Origin: DAIDKA01 sp036267975
GTDB taxonomy: Bacteria; Pseudomonadota; Gammaproteobacteria; Steroidobacterales; Steroidobacteraceae
Assembly (NCBI GenBank): GCA_036267975.1
Contig: DATAVA010000003.1
Coordinates: 1 to 64,000, forward strand
Direction of reading: 5' to 3'
Length of the DNA: 64,000 nt
Part shown: positions 53,230-61,977 of the stretch, piece by piece
Position numbering within the stretch: the first letter of the stretch is position 1
How the letters are laid out: every line of letters starts with the position of its first letter
Program-made: the position numbers and the translations under genes
Notes under the pieces: model-generated
What the model was told of the DNA's origin: nothing
Databases searched by the model: none
The model's input: only the letters and a program-made list of their open reading frames with translations

Positions 53230-54402
53230 TTACTGCTCGCTGAGGGCCTGGCTGACCCGCATCCGCCCAGCGCGAATCGCGGGCAGCAGCCCGCCGAGCA
53301 GACCGATCAGCAACGCGCCCAACACCGCCTCCAGCATCAGGGGAACCGGGACCACGAACTGAAACGCGAACTGCGAGTTACCCAGGAAGTTCGTGTTGGC
53401 CTGCAGATTGTTCAACGTCAGATAAATGATCCCGGCGCCCAATAAGCTCCCGACCAAGGCCAGCAACACCGACTCACCGACGACCGCGGCGCCCACGGGG
53501 AAGGCGGCGAAACCGATCGCCCGGGCGGTGCCGATCTCGCGCACCCGTGCCGCGACGGTACCGTACATGGTGTTGAGAGCGCCGAAGGTGGCGCCGATAC
53601 CCATGATGATGAGCAGCGGCACGCCGAAGAACTTCACGGTGCCGAGCAGGTCGCGCGCCATCCGCTGGTAGTACTGCGACTCCGGCAACGCGTAAACACC
53701 CAGATTGGACGCTGCCTTGAGCTGCGCCTGAAAGCGGGCCGCGGCCGCGCTGCTCGATAATTTGACGCGGACACTGTGCACGTCCGGTCCGAGACGAAAC
53801 GCGGATTGGAGAATCGGCAGATCCCCCCACAACTCTGATTCGATCGCACCGCCACCATCTTCAAAGGTCCCGACGATCTGCCAATCCGTATCTGCCAGTC
53901 GCAAATGACTGCCGACATCCAGACCCGCAAATTGCCGCTGGCTGCTGCGACCGGCCAGCAATTCGTAGCGCCCGGGCGCCAGCGCCCGGCCGGCGGTTAC
54001 CTGCAGTGCGCTGCGGATGTTCAAGGCTGCGGGGGTGATACCCCGTACCGACAGGTCCACGTAGTCGCCCTGGCTGATGCGCTTGACGCTGATCGAGCGA
54101 GCGCTCTCAGGAGACACGATCGCCGCCGGGTCGATGGTTCTGGCAACGCCCGCCACGGCGGCAGCGGCATCCGCCGTCAACGAACTCTGGTCCTCGGAGT
54201 CCTGGCCCGTCTTCAGCACCATGAGAATCCCGTCGTCCGCGCTCGCCATCAACAACGAACGGAAGGTCGCGGCGATGGAGAACAGGCCGATGAACACTGC
54301 CACGATGCAGGCGATGCCAAACACATCGATGGCCGCGCTCACCCAGCGTTGCGGCAATGTCATCAGGTTCAGCTTCAGCAGCGTCGCCGTCTGCCCGATC
54401 AT
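53230..54402 (-). CDS. FtsX-type ABC transporter permease, second of a pair
   Basis: A 390-residue permease of the MacB/FtsX kind. One helix (AIDVFGIACIVAVFIGLFSI) is followed by a large periplasmic domain of about 230 residues and three C-terminal helices, with REIGTARAIGFAAFPVGAAV and LGALLIGLLGGLLPAIRAGR typical of the permease core. Its ATG overlaps the stop of the preceding permease by 4 bases (ATGA). The ABC ATPase that such pairs need is not next to them. It may export lipoproteins, peptides or lipids. Confidence 0.88.
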   Translation of the reverse strand: MIGQTATLLKLNLMTLPQRWVSAAIDVFGIACIVAVFIGLFSIAATFRSLLMASADDGILMVLKTGQDSEDQSSLTADAAAAVAGVARTIDPAAIVSPESARSISVKRISQGDYVDLSVRGITPAALNIRSALQVTAGRALAPGRYELLAGRSSQRQFAGLDVGSHLRLADTDWQIVGTFEDGGGAIESELWGDLPILQSAFRLGPDVHSVRVKLSSSAAAARFQAQLKAASNLGVYALPESQYYQRMARDLLGTVKFFGVPLLIIMGIGATFGALNTMYGTVAARVREIGTARAIGFAAFPVGAAVVGESVLLALVGSLLGAGIIYLTLNNLQANTNFLGNSQFAFQFVVPVPLMLEAVLGALLIGLLGGLLPAIRAGRMRVSQALSEQ

Positions 54403-55556
54403 CGCCGCTCGCTCCTGATGGCATCGACCACCGACAGGCGCGCGGCCCGGCGCGCGGGAAACCAACCAACGGCGCAGCCGGTTGCCAGCATCAGCGCCAC
54501 GCCAGTGACAAGTTGTGTACTCGAAAGCTCCAGACCGCCGATCCGCTTCTGCCCCAAGCGAATGAGCTGCGCGGCGCACAGCAGCCCCAGGCCTCCGCCG
54601 ATGAGCAGCAATACATTGGCCTCCGCCATCACCAGCCACCAGATCCGCCTCGGCCCGAACCCGATGGCCCGCAGCGTACCGATTTCACGGGTACGCTTAC
54701 GGAAGCTTTGCGTCAGGCTGTTGCCGGTCGCCAGCAGCATGGTCACGAAGACCATCCCGAGAATCACGTAGGCGATGAGAGTGACATTGCCGACGCGTCG
54801 GAAGTAATCGCGCTGGGTACCATCCTGAGTGCCCGACAGCGTTTCGGCACCGGAGTTCATGAACAGCTGATCCACTGAGTGGGAGAACCGCGACGGGTCC
54901 ACCCCGTCGTTCAGGATGGCGACCAGGAAATCGATGCTGCCGCGCTCGGTGGCGCGACTCTCATCGAGGTACGTGTAGTGATAGTAGAACTGGTTATGCC
55001 CCTCGGCGGGATCGCGGAAGTGCCAGATACCGCGGATCGTGAAGTTGAAGACATGCGTGCCGTCCAGCTTGGTGATGCCGGGCATCGTGATCGGTACGGA
55101 ATCGCCGAGCTTCCACCCGTACTTCTGTGCCATGAACTCGTTGACGAGGGCGCCCTGCCGGTCCGCGAAATAGTCGCGTACCTGCTGGACGTTCCAGATA
55201 AACCTGCCGGTGGTATCCGGCGCCTGCGGGAAATCCTCATTCATGGCCAGAGGATTCAGCGGGTTTTTCGGGTCCTGGTAGTAGCCGCCCCGCGCAACGG
55301 CAAAATCCACCTGACCTTGCCTGAGTCCCGGAATGCGACGGATCTGGTCCAGGTAATACGCCGGCAGCGTATTGGTGTACTTCGGGTAGATGAAGATGCG
55401 GACGTTGTCAGAGAACTTGTAGCCGCCGCGAAAAAAAGTGCCTACCGCCGACAGTGAACCGAACAGCATGAACGCGCTGATGATGGTCACTGCCAGGAAC
55501 ACCAGCCGCGTCTTGTCGCGGACGAGGTTCGCCAGGACGAATCCCAGGTACTTCAC
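54399..55556 (-). CDS. FtsX-type ABC transporter permease, first of a pair
   Basis: A 385-residue permease with the same layout as its partner: helix (VFLAVTIISAFMLFGSLSAV), periplasmic domain, then three helices with KRTREIGTLRAIGFGPRRIW and a terminal SVVDAIRSERR. It starts with GTG 55556 after GAAGGGGGG. The two permeases probably form a heterodimer that works with an ATPase encoded elsewhere. Upstream of it, on the same strand, lie hemerythrin and ferritin-like genes, not an ATPase. Confidence 0.88.
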   Translation of the reverse strand: MKYLGFVLANLVRDKTRLVFLAVTIISAFMLFGSLSAVGTFFRGGYKFSDNVRIFIYPKYTNTLPAYYLDQIRRIPGLRQGQVDFAVARGGYYQDPKNPLNPLAMNEDFPQAPDTTGRFIWNVQQVRDYFADRQGALVNEFMAQKYGWKLGDSVPITMPGITKLDGTHVFNFTIRGIWHFRDPAEGHNQFYYHYTYLDESRATERGSIDFLVAILNDGVDPSRFSHSVDQLFMNSGAETLSGTQDGTQRDYFRRVGNVTLIAYVILGMVFVTMLLATGNSLTQSFRKRTREIGTLRAIGFGPRRIWWLVMAEANVLLLIGGGLGLLCAAQLIRLGQKRIGGLELSSTQLVTGVALMLATGCAVGWFPARRAARLSVVDAIRSERR

Positions 55557-55631
55557 CGACCCCCCTTCTTTGTACGCTAAGGATAGCGCTCGGGGGTCCA
55601 GGCTGCTGATTCAGCTCAAGCTATTGATTTT

Positions 55632-56156
55632 TCAGGAAACCTTTACCCGCGCCTGCGCCGCCCGATAGCGGCGGTTCATGGCGATCCGATCCTCATCCGA
55701 GAAATACTTCCTGGCATCGCCCCAGACGTTGCGTTCTTCTTCCTGGATGTGATGCTCGATGAGTTCCTTGAGCACCTTCGCCGCAGCCTTATGCTCCGAG
55801 GACTTCGCATTCGCGATTGCGGCCAGTTTCTGCAGTGTCTTGGCCGCGAGGTCGTGCTCAATGTAGCCCTCGTGTCCGTCGACCTGGGCATCCTTGTCCT
55901 TCAGCGCCGTGATCGCGGCATAGAGCACTTTTTCCTCCGCCTTGGTATGCGGGATCAGCGCCTGTCTGATCTGCTGAACCAACGCGTTGCGCTGCGGCGC
56001 TGTATCGGCATTCTGCAGGTCTTCGAGCAGGCCCTTCACTTCGTCGTGCTCTGCCTTCAACGTGTCCAGCAGATCCTGTTCCGCCTCCTGCGGCTGCACG
56101 CCGACCGCCTTCAGCACGGCCTTGCGCGCATCTTTCACAACGGCTGAAACGCCCAT
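55632..56156 (-). CDS. Hemerythrin HHE-domain protein
   Basis: A 174-residue protein with a hemerythrin-like four-helix bundle. Di-iron ligands are suggested by LKAEHDEVKGLLEDL, ALIPHTKAEEKVLY, GYIEHDLAAKTLQK and LIEHHIQEEERNVW, the His and Glu set of HHE domains. Such proteins bind oxygen or sense iron or nitrosative stress, or help repair iron centres. AGGAG precedes the ATG. It follows the ferritin-like gene by 23 bases on the same strand, so both probably belong to one iron/oxygen-handling operon. Confidence 0.9.
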   Translation of the reverse strand: MGVSAVVKDARKAVLKAVGVQPQEAEQDLLDTLKAEHDEVKGLLEDLQNADTAPQRNALVQQIRQALIPHTKAEEKVLYAAITALKDKDAQVDGHEGYIEHDLAAKTLQKLAAIANAKSSEHKAAAKVLKELIEHHIQEEERNVWGDARKYFSDEDRIAMNRRYRAAQARVKVS

Positions 56157-56179
56157 CTATTGCTCCTGAAAAATCCCCA

Positions 56180-56743
56180 TCAGAGCATCGGTCGGCCTTC
56201 GTGTGCGACAAGCAGATCATGCATGTCGTTGGCATGTTCTTCTTCCACCGCGAGGATGCCGACCAGCATGTGCCGGGTGGTCGGGTCGTTGTCGCTGAAA
56301 TACCGGATCAACTCCCGATAATGGTCGACCGCAATACGCTCCGCGATCAGGTTCTCCCTGATCATGTCGACGAGCATCCCGGCGGACCCGTATTCGGACA
56401 CCGAGCGCGTCTCGAGACCTTTCGGATCGAAATTCGGCGTGCCGCCCAATTGATTGATGCGTTCAGCGACGCTATGCGCGTGCGCCCGCTCCTCATCGGC
56501 GTGCTGTTGGAACTCCGCCTTGACGGAATCGCTGGAGATGCCGGCGGCGGATACGGCATGCATGGTGTACCGCAGCACGCACACCAGTTCGGTTGCCAGC
56601 ACGCTCTGCAGGATCTCAATGGTCTTTTTGACGTCGCCTTCATAGGTGAAGGTGACATTCCCGGTCCCGATATTTTCACGGGCACGGGCCCGTAGAGTCT
56701 TGACGTCCGTGAGAAAGGGTGTGGGCTTTGCTGCGTCGTTCAT
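56180..56743 (-). CDS. Ferritin-like (bacterioferritin-type) protein
   Basis: A 187-residue four-helix ferritin-like protein. Di-iron ligands are visible as ILQSVLATELVCVLRYTMHA, FQQHADEERAHAHSVAERIN, IRENLIAERIAVDHYREL and VGILAVEEEHANDMHDLLVA. The layout matches the bacterioferritin/DPS-like group that stores or oxidises iron, without the C-terminal heme Met being evident. ATG 56743 has GGAG upstream; no other start gives the family N-terminus. It is divergent from the GH15 gene. Confidence 0.85.
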   Translation of the reverse strand: MNDAAKPTPFLTDVKTLRARARENIGTGNVTFTYEGDVKKTIEILQSVLATELVCVLRYTMHAVSAAGISSDSVKAEFQQHADEERAHAHSVAERINQLGGTPNFDPKGLETRSVSEYGSAGMLVDMIRENLIAERIAVDHYRELIRYFSDNDPTTRHMLVGILAVEEEHANDMHDLLVAHEGRPML

Positions 56744-56872
56744 GCGGGCTCCGGAGGTAAGCGACTGACCTTTCGGCAAACAGTACCGGCATCGGTAAAG
56801 GATCCGTGTCAGCCAAATCGGACACTTCTTGTCAGCCGTTAAGCCGCCATCGATGCGTGCCGGGGTGCTAGG

Positions 56873-58741
56873 GTGCGCGCATTGAACCTCGAGGACGCGC
56901 ATATTCCCCCCGCCACTGTTCCTGCAAACATCGATCCCGACGATCCGCTGGCGATCGAAGACTACGCGCTGATCGGTGACTGCACGACCGCAGCGCTGGT
57001 CGGCTCCAATGGCTCCATTGACTGGCTGTGCTGGCCGCGATTCGATAGCAGCGCCTGCTTTGCGGCCCTGTTGGGGCATGCGAAACACGGCCGCTGGTCG
57101 ATCCATCCCGCCGCAGACATCTCGACCACGACGCGCGGCTACATCAAGGATACGGTGGTCCTTGAGACCGTCTTTGATACCGCTGACGGCAGCGTCGCGC
57201 TGATCGACTTCATGCCCGTGAACCAGACGGCCTCCTCCGTGATTCGCATTGTCGAAGGGCGTCGCGGCCGGGTGCCGATGCGCATGAATCTCACGCTTCG
57301 ATTCGACTACGGTTCATCGGTTCCGTGGGTCTATAGACTCGAAGAAGGTCACGGCAACATCGCCATTGCCGGTCCGAATCTCGTCGTGCTGCGCGCCGCC
57401 GTTGCGCTGCGCGGCGAAGGCCTGTCGACTGCCGCGGAATTCGACATCGAACCGCGACAGCGGATCGCCTTCACGCTCAGTTATGGTCTGTCGCACAAGG
57501 CGCCCCCGCCTGCCGTGGATGGCGAGGCGGCGCTGCGGGAGACGCTGGATTATTGGCGCCAATGGTCCGCGCGCTGCACCTACACCGGCAGGCGGCGCGA
57601 TACCGTGGTTCGTTCCCTGCTCACCCTCAAGGCCATGACCTTTGCCGAAACCGGTGCCATCGTCGCTGCGCCCACCACGTCGCTGCCCGAACAGCTCGGC
57701 GGACCCCGCAATTGGGACTATCGCTATTGCTGGGTCCGCGACGCCACGCTGACATTGACGGCGCTCATGGGTGGGGGCTACTACGAGGAGGCCGGAGCCT
57801 GGCGCGACTGGCTGCATCGCGCGGTCGCGGGCACGCCCGAGGACCTGCAGATCATGTATGGCATCTTCGGCGAGCGCCGCCTGGCCGAATGGGAGGTTGC
57901 GTGGCTTCCCGGCTATCACGGCGCTGCGCCCGTGCGCGTCGGCAACGCCGCCTCCGGCCAGCTGCAACTAGATGTCTGGGGAGAAATGATGGACGCCCTG
58001 CATCTGGCACGCGCAGGGGGCCTCGCGGCCTCCGAATCTGCATGGGCAATGCAATGCCGGGCGCTGGAGCACCTGGCCAGCATCTGGAAGGAGCCCGACG
58101 ACGGGATTTGGGAGATCAGGGGCCCACGCCTGCATTTCACGCATTCGAAAATCATGGCTTGGGTCGCCTTTGATCGATGTATCAAGGATGCTGAGAAATA
58201 TTCATTGGACGCCCCACTGGAGCAGTGGCGGCAAATCCGCGACGAGATACATCAGACGGTGCTGGAGCGGGGTTTCAGCCCGGCCCTGCACGCTTTTACA
58301 CAAAGCTTCGGTTCGCACGAACTGGATGCGAGTCTGCTGCTCATCGCACAGGTGGGATTCCTGCCCATTGATGATCCGCGCGTGACCAGCACGATCGCAG
58401 CCATCGAGCGCGATCTGATGATTGAGGGGTTGGTCATGCGCTATCGAAGTGAGAGCGGGGCCGACGGTCTACCGGCCGGGGAAGGCGTCTTCATTCCCTG
58501 CAGTTTCTGGCTTGTCGATGCTTACCAACGGCAAGGCCGCGAAGCGGATGCGGACGCGCTGCTGGAGCGGCTGCTGGCATTGCGCAATGACGTGGGCCTG
58601 CTAAGTGAAGAGTACGACACCCACGCGCAGCGGCAGGTGGGCAATTTCCCCCAGGCCTTCTCACACCTCGCGCTCGTGCAAAGCGTGCTCGGCGCGCATG
58701 AAGGCAAGCCGCTGCGCGACCAGGTAGCGGCAAAACCGTGA
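56873..58741 (+). CDS. GH15 family glycoside hydrolase (glucoamylase/trehalase-like)
   Basis: A 622-residue enzyme of the bacterial GH15 family. After a short N-terminus come IEDYALIGDCTTAALVGSNG and SIDWLCWPRFDSSACFAALL. The (alpha/alpha)6 barrel has GGPRNWDYRYCWVRDATLTL, RLAEWEVAWLPGYHGAAPVR and GEGVFIPCSFWLVDAYQRQG, which contain the likely catalytic Glu residues. Relatives hydrolyse alpha-1,4 or alpha-1,1 glucosides (glucoamylase or trehalase). There is no signal peptide, so it acts in the cytosol. The start is a GTG at 56873. A dead OtsB-like gene elsewhere in the window makes trehalose an interesting but unproven link. Confidence 0.88.
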   Translation: MRALNLEDAHIPPATVPANIDPDDPLAIEDYALIGDCTTAALVGSNGSIDWLCWPRFDSSACFAALLGHAKHGRWSIHPAADISTTTRGYIKDTVVLETVFDTADGSVALIDFMPVNQTASSVIRIVEGRRGRVPMRMNLTLRFDYGSSVPWVYRLEEGHGNIAIAGPNLVVLRAAVALRGEGLSTAAEFDIEPRQRIAFTLSYGLSHKAPPPAVDGEAALRETLDYWRQWSARCTYTGRRRDTVVRSLLTLKAMTFAETGAIVAAPTTSLPEQLGGPRNWDYRYCWVRDATLTLTALMGGGYYEEAGAWRDWLHRAVAGTPEDLQIMYGIFGERRLAEWEVAWLPGYHGAAPVRVGNAASGQLQLDVWGEMMDALHLARAGGLAASESAWAMQCRALEHLASIWKEPDDGIWEIRGPRLHFTHSKIMAWVAFDRCIKDAEKYSLDAPLEQWRQIRDEIHQTVLERGFSPALHAFTQSFGSHELDASLLLIAQVGFLPIDDPRVTSTIAAIERDLMIEGLVMRYRSESGADGLPAGEGVFIPCSFWLVDAYQRQGREADADALLERLLALRNDVGLLSEEYDTHAQRQVGNFPQAFSHLALVQSVLGAHEGKPLRDQVAAKP

Positions 58742-58790
58742 ACCGGGTGGGCTGTTGCAGCCGGCCTCCTACCTATGTAGACTAGCGAGC

Positions 58791-59102
58791 ATGGGTACGA
58801 AAGATCGTCCCGTCCGCATGTCTCTCCAGACGCTTCGCGTCCTGGAACCTTTCCTCGAGAATCCGAATGATGAGCTTGCGGGCGCCGACATCCAAAAACG
58901 CGGTGGCCTGGCATCCGGCACGCTGTATCCCATTCTGCTGCGGCTCGAAGCGGCCGGATGGTTTGTCAGTCGCTGGGAAGCCATCGATCCGGTTGCGGAG
59001 GGTCGTCCCCGGCGCCGTCTGTATCGGCTGACGCCCGACGGGCGCGCACGCGCGAACGAAGTCTTCTCCGCCTTCAGTTTTCGGCGAGGAGTACCGGCAT
59101 GA
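58791..59102 (+). CDS. PadR family transcriptional regulator
   Basis: A 103-residue winged-helix protein with the PadR core GGLASGTLYPILLRLEAAGW, FVSRWEAIDPVAEGRPRRRL and YRLTPDGRARANEVFSAF. It lacks the C-terminal dimerisation helices, so it belongs to the short PadR branch. The ATG at 58791 follows TATGTAGACTAGCGAGC, where a CTAC-CTAT-GTAG inverted repeat overlaps a likely -10 region and may be its own operator. The stop overlaps the next gene by ATGA, so it controls or is coupled to the ExbD fusion. Confidence 0.85.
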   Translation: MGTKDRPVRMSLQTLRVLEPFLENPNDELAGADIQKRGGLASGTLYPILLRLEAAGWFVSRWEAIDPVAEGRPRRRLYRLTPDGRARANEVFSAFSFRRGVPA

Positions 59103-59800
59103 ATATCCACGATTGGCTCGATGGCAGCGCCGCTCGATTGATCGCACGCGCCGCACGCGCTGCACCCGAACGATGCTCCGAACGGCTACACGAGGAGTGG
59201 CTGGCCCACGCGGTGGAACTGCCCTCGCCCGCTTCGCGCCTGCGGTTCGCCATGGGCTGCTGGTGGGCCGTGAAGATGATCAATCGGCAGGCGCCTGATG
59301 CCGCAAATGTGGTCAGCAGCAGCGCAGTCACCGCAGATGTGGTCATGACTGCATACGCCGCAGCGGCGGTCCCGCTCTTTTCGCGCCAAACGAATCCTGG
59401 GGCGGCCGCCAACCTACTGTGCGACATCAACACAACACCGCTGATCGATGTGATGCTGGTGTTGCTGATTACGCTGATCCTCACCCTTCCGGTGTTGACC
59501 CACGCCGTGAAGATCGATCTGCCGCAAGGACCGCCGCCCACGGCGACGGTGCGCCCGCCAGTCATCGACCTGGACATCGACTTCGATGGTACCGTCGAAT
59601 GGAACGGCACCGTCGTGCAGAGCATGCAGCAGCTCGGGGACTTTTTCCGCGCCGAAGCGCTGAAGATTCCGCAGCCTGAAATCCACCTGCGGCCGAATTC
59701 CTACGTCAGGTACGATTTCGTCGCAAAAGTCCTCGCGCTTGCACAGCGAAACGGCCTGAAAAAGGTGGGATTCGTCAGCACCGGGACATTCCGCGACTAG
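59099..59800 (+). CDS. PadR-linked N-terminal domain fused to an ExbD/TolR-type protein
   Basis: A 233-residue protein made of two parts. Residues 1 to about 70 (NIHDWLDGSAARLIARAARA, CSERLHEEWLAHAVELPSP, LRFAMGCWWAVKMI) look like the short prefix protein normally found after PadR genes. From about residue 98 an ExbD/TolR domain follows: DINTTPLIDVMLVLLITLIL, then NGLKKVGFVSTGTF near the end, with a membrane helix and a periplasmic domain. ExbD energises TonB receptors with ExbB, but no ExbB is beside it. GAGGAG precedes the ATG, which overlaps the PadR stop. Confidence 0.8.
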   Translation: MNIHDWLDGSAARLIARAARAAPERCSERLHEEWLAHAVELPSPASRLRFAMGCWWAVKMINRQAPDAANVVSSSAVTADVVMTAYAAAAVPLFSRQTNPGAAANLLCDINTTPLIDVMLVLLITLILTLPVLTHAVKIDLPQGPPPTATVRPPVIDLDIDFDGTVEWNGTVVQSMQQLGDFFRAEALKIPQPEIHLRPNSYVRYDFVAKVLALAQRNGLKKVGFVSTGTFRD

Positions 59801-59879
59801 CCACGGCCTTGCGCGCCCTCCGAACGCGGTATTCTCACCTCCGCCATCGTTTGATGCAGCCTCGCGCGGAGCACGCCAC

Positions 59880-61529
59880 ATGAGAGTACCGCCGCACGTC
59901 AGTGCCCCCGACTACGCCAGGGCCCTCGCGGAATTCGCGCAGGTCATTGGCGCGCAGTGGGTGTTCACGAGCGATGAGGATCTCGATCTTTATCGTGATG
60001 CGTTCTCACCGTTCCGGAACGAACCCGAGGAGAGGATAGCCTCCGGCGCCCTGGCTCCGGTATCGACGGAACAGGTGCAGCAGATCGTCCGCATCGCCAA
60101 CAAATACCGCATTCCACTCTACCCCATCTCGACCGGCAGGAACCTCGGCTATGGCGGCTCGGCGCCCGCCTACTCGGGCAGTGTGGTGCTGGATCTGAAG
60201 CGCATGAACCGGATCATCGAGGTCAACGAGCAACACGCCTTCGCGCTGGTGGAGCCCGGTGTCAGCTATTTCGATCTGTATCACTACATCCAGGAGCACA
60301 AGCTCAAAGTGTGGATCGACTGCCCGGACCCTGGCTGGGGCAGTGTCATGGGCAATGCGCTGGACCGCGGGGGTGGGTATACCACCGCCAATTATCGCAA
60401 TCACTTCGATTCCCATTGCGGCATGGAGATCGTTCTGCCGGATGGGGAGTTGCTCCGTACCGGCATGGGTGCGATCCCGAACGCCCAGACCTGGCAGCAG
60501 TACAAATCGGGCTGTGGTCCCTGGATCGACGGCATCTTCTCGCAGTCGAACTACGGCGTCGTCACCAAGATGGGCTTCTGGCTCATGCCCGAACCGGAGG
60601 CCTACCGGCGCTGCACCGTGAGCGTGCCGCGGTACCAGGACCTGATGCCGCTGGTGGAGATCCTGAACTTCATCGAGAACAGCCGCATCACCTCCGGCTT
60701 CCCGGACATCGAGTCGCCGCTGCTCGGCTATCCACCGGTCGGCCAGGTGCAGCTGTGGAATGAGACCGGCCCACCGAAGATGAGCGCCGAGCAGGTCAAG
60801 CTGATCGGCAGTGCGAAGTTGGGGTTTTCGCCCGAAATCGAGGCTTACGGCGCCCGTGCCGGCATTCCGTACTGGCGGCTGTGGCTGAGCTTCTATGGCC
60901 CCGAGGAGGTCATCGAGGCGCAGTGGCGCGCCACGCAGCGGCATTTCGCGCGCATTCCCGGGGCGAAATTCGCGGTAGTCGACCAGTTGCAGCCGCCGGT
61001 GGATGCGCAACAGGCCAGCAAGTACCACGAGCCGGAGCTCGGAGTCCCCTCGTTGCGGGCCTTTTCCATCGGGGCGCGAACGCCCTGGAATCCGACCCCT
61101 TCCAAGGGTCATATGTGGTTCTCCCCGATCATTCCACGCACCGGCGCGGCGATCATCGAGGCAAACCGAGTATTCAGCGAAGCTGCCAAGACCTTGGGCA
61201 TGCCGCTGTTTACGACCTTTACGCTCCCCGCCTGCTTCTGGGAGCGCTGTTTCATCTTCATCCTCGCGACCCCGGTGACGGAAGATCCGCAGACCAACAG
61301 GCGTTATCGCGAGGGCTTCAAGAAACTCATCGAGGTCGGCGGACAGCACGGCTGGGGGGAATATCGCACCGCACCGGTGTTCCAGAAATCCGTCATGGAC
61401 GTGTACTCCTTCAACAACCATGCGCTGCAGCGCTTCCACGCCACGCTGAAGGACGCCATCGATCCCAACGGCATTCTCTCGGCCGGACGCTACGACATCT
61501 GGCCGAAGCATCTGCGGGGGAAAATCTGA
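59880..61529 (+). CDS. p-Cresol methylhydroxylase/vanillyl-alcohol oxidase-like flavoprotein
   Basis: A 549-residue FAD enzyme of the VAO/PCMH family. The FAD-binding part has LYPISTGRNLGYGGSAPAYS and VVLDLKRMNRIIEV, and DPGWGSVMGNALDRGGGY belongs to the same domain. The cap domain includes LPACFWERCFIFI and ends SAGRYDIWPKHLRG. Such enzymes oxidise 4-alkylphenols such as p-cresol, eugenol or vanillyl alcohol. Tyr382 lies near the position where PCMH binds FAD covalently, which I could not align. The cytochrome c gene overlaps the stop, as for PchF/PchC, so electrons probably go to the cytochrome. Confidence 0.87.
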   Translation: MRVPPHVSAPDYARALAEFAQVIGAQWVFTSDEDLDLYRDAFSPFRNEPEERIASGALAPVSTEQVQQIVRIANKYRIPLYPISTGRNLGYGGSAPAYSGSVVLDLKRMNRIIEVNEQHAFALVEPGVSYFDLYHYIQEHKLKVWIDCPDPGWGSVMGNALDRGGGYTTANYRNHFDSHCGMEIVLPDGELLRTGMGAIPNAQTWQQYKSGCGPWIDGIFSQSNYGVVTKMGFWLMPEPEAYRRCTVSVPRYQDLMPLVEILNFIENSRITSGFPDIESPLLGYPPVGQVQLWNETGPPKMSAEQVKLIGSAKLGFSPEIEAYGARAGIPYWRLWLSFYGPEEVIEAQWRATQRHFARIPGAKFAVVDQLQPPVDAQQASKYHEPELGVPSLRAFSIGARTPWNPTPSKGHMWFSPIIPRTGAAIIEANRVFSEAAKTLGMPLFTTFTLPACFWERCFIFILATPVTEDPQTNRRYREGFKKLIEVGGQHGWGEYRTAPVFQKSVMDVYSFNNHALQRFHATLKDAIDPNGILSAGRYDIWPKHLRGKI

Positions 61530-61900
61530 TGGGAGCGCCAAGACTCATCGGTAGCCTGTTCGCAGCAGTGCTGGTACTCGGCGCCGCATCGGGGGTGACG
61601 CGGGCTGACGCTGTCGCGCCCCGCTATGCCGCGGGACGCGCGGTCTACGAAAAATGGTGTGCGGCCTGCCACGATCCGGGCATCATTCACCCCGGCACTC
61701 ACGCCCTGATGACGAAGTATCCGGGCGGCAACCGTGCTTCGGGCTTGATCACAGCATGGACGGATCTGCCTGCCGCCTATGTCACCTTCATGGTGCGACA
61801 TGGCGTGTCGGTCATGCCACCATTCCGCAAGACTGAGATCAGCAATACGGAACTGGCAGCCCTCGGCGCTTATCTGTCGCGCAATACGCCCGCCCGATAG
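61529..61900 (+). CDS. Small cytochrome c, likely electron-accepting subunit
   Basis: A 123-residue cytochrome c with a signal peptide (LFAAVLVLGAASGVTRADA). The heme motif CAACH is in YEKWCAACHDPGI, and the distal Met is probably that of VSVMPPFRKTEI. The fold is a class I cytochrome like PchC, the cytochrome subunit of p-cresol methylhydroxylase. It overlaps the flavoprotein stop by the A of the ATG. It would receive electrons from the flavin and pass them to the respiratory chain. Confidence 0.88.
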   Translation: MGAPRLIGSLFAAVLVLGAASGVTRADAVAPRYAAGRAVYEKWCAACHDPGIIHPGTHALMTKYPGGNRASGLITAWTDLPAAYVTFMVRHGVSVMPPFRKTEISNTELAALGAYLSRNTPAR

Positions 61901-61977
61901 GTCGTTCGGGCAGGAGTACACTGGCTAAAAGCCGGTCGGCAACGCCCGAACCGGGCATTATATCAAAAGGCTAGGTG

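Noticed and set aside
60006..61541. A 511-codon minus-strand frame opposite the flavoprotein
   Set aside because: Antisense shadow of a GC-rich gene; the plus-strand protein has VAO/PCMH motifs throughout.
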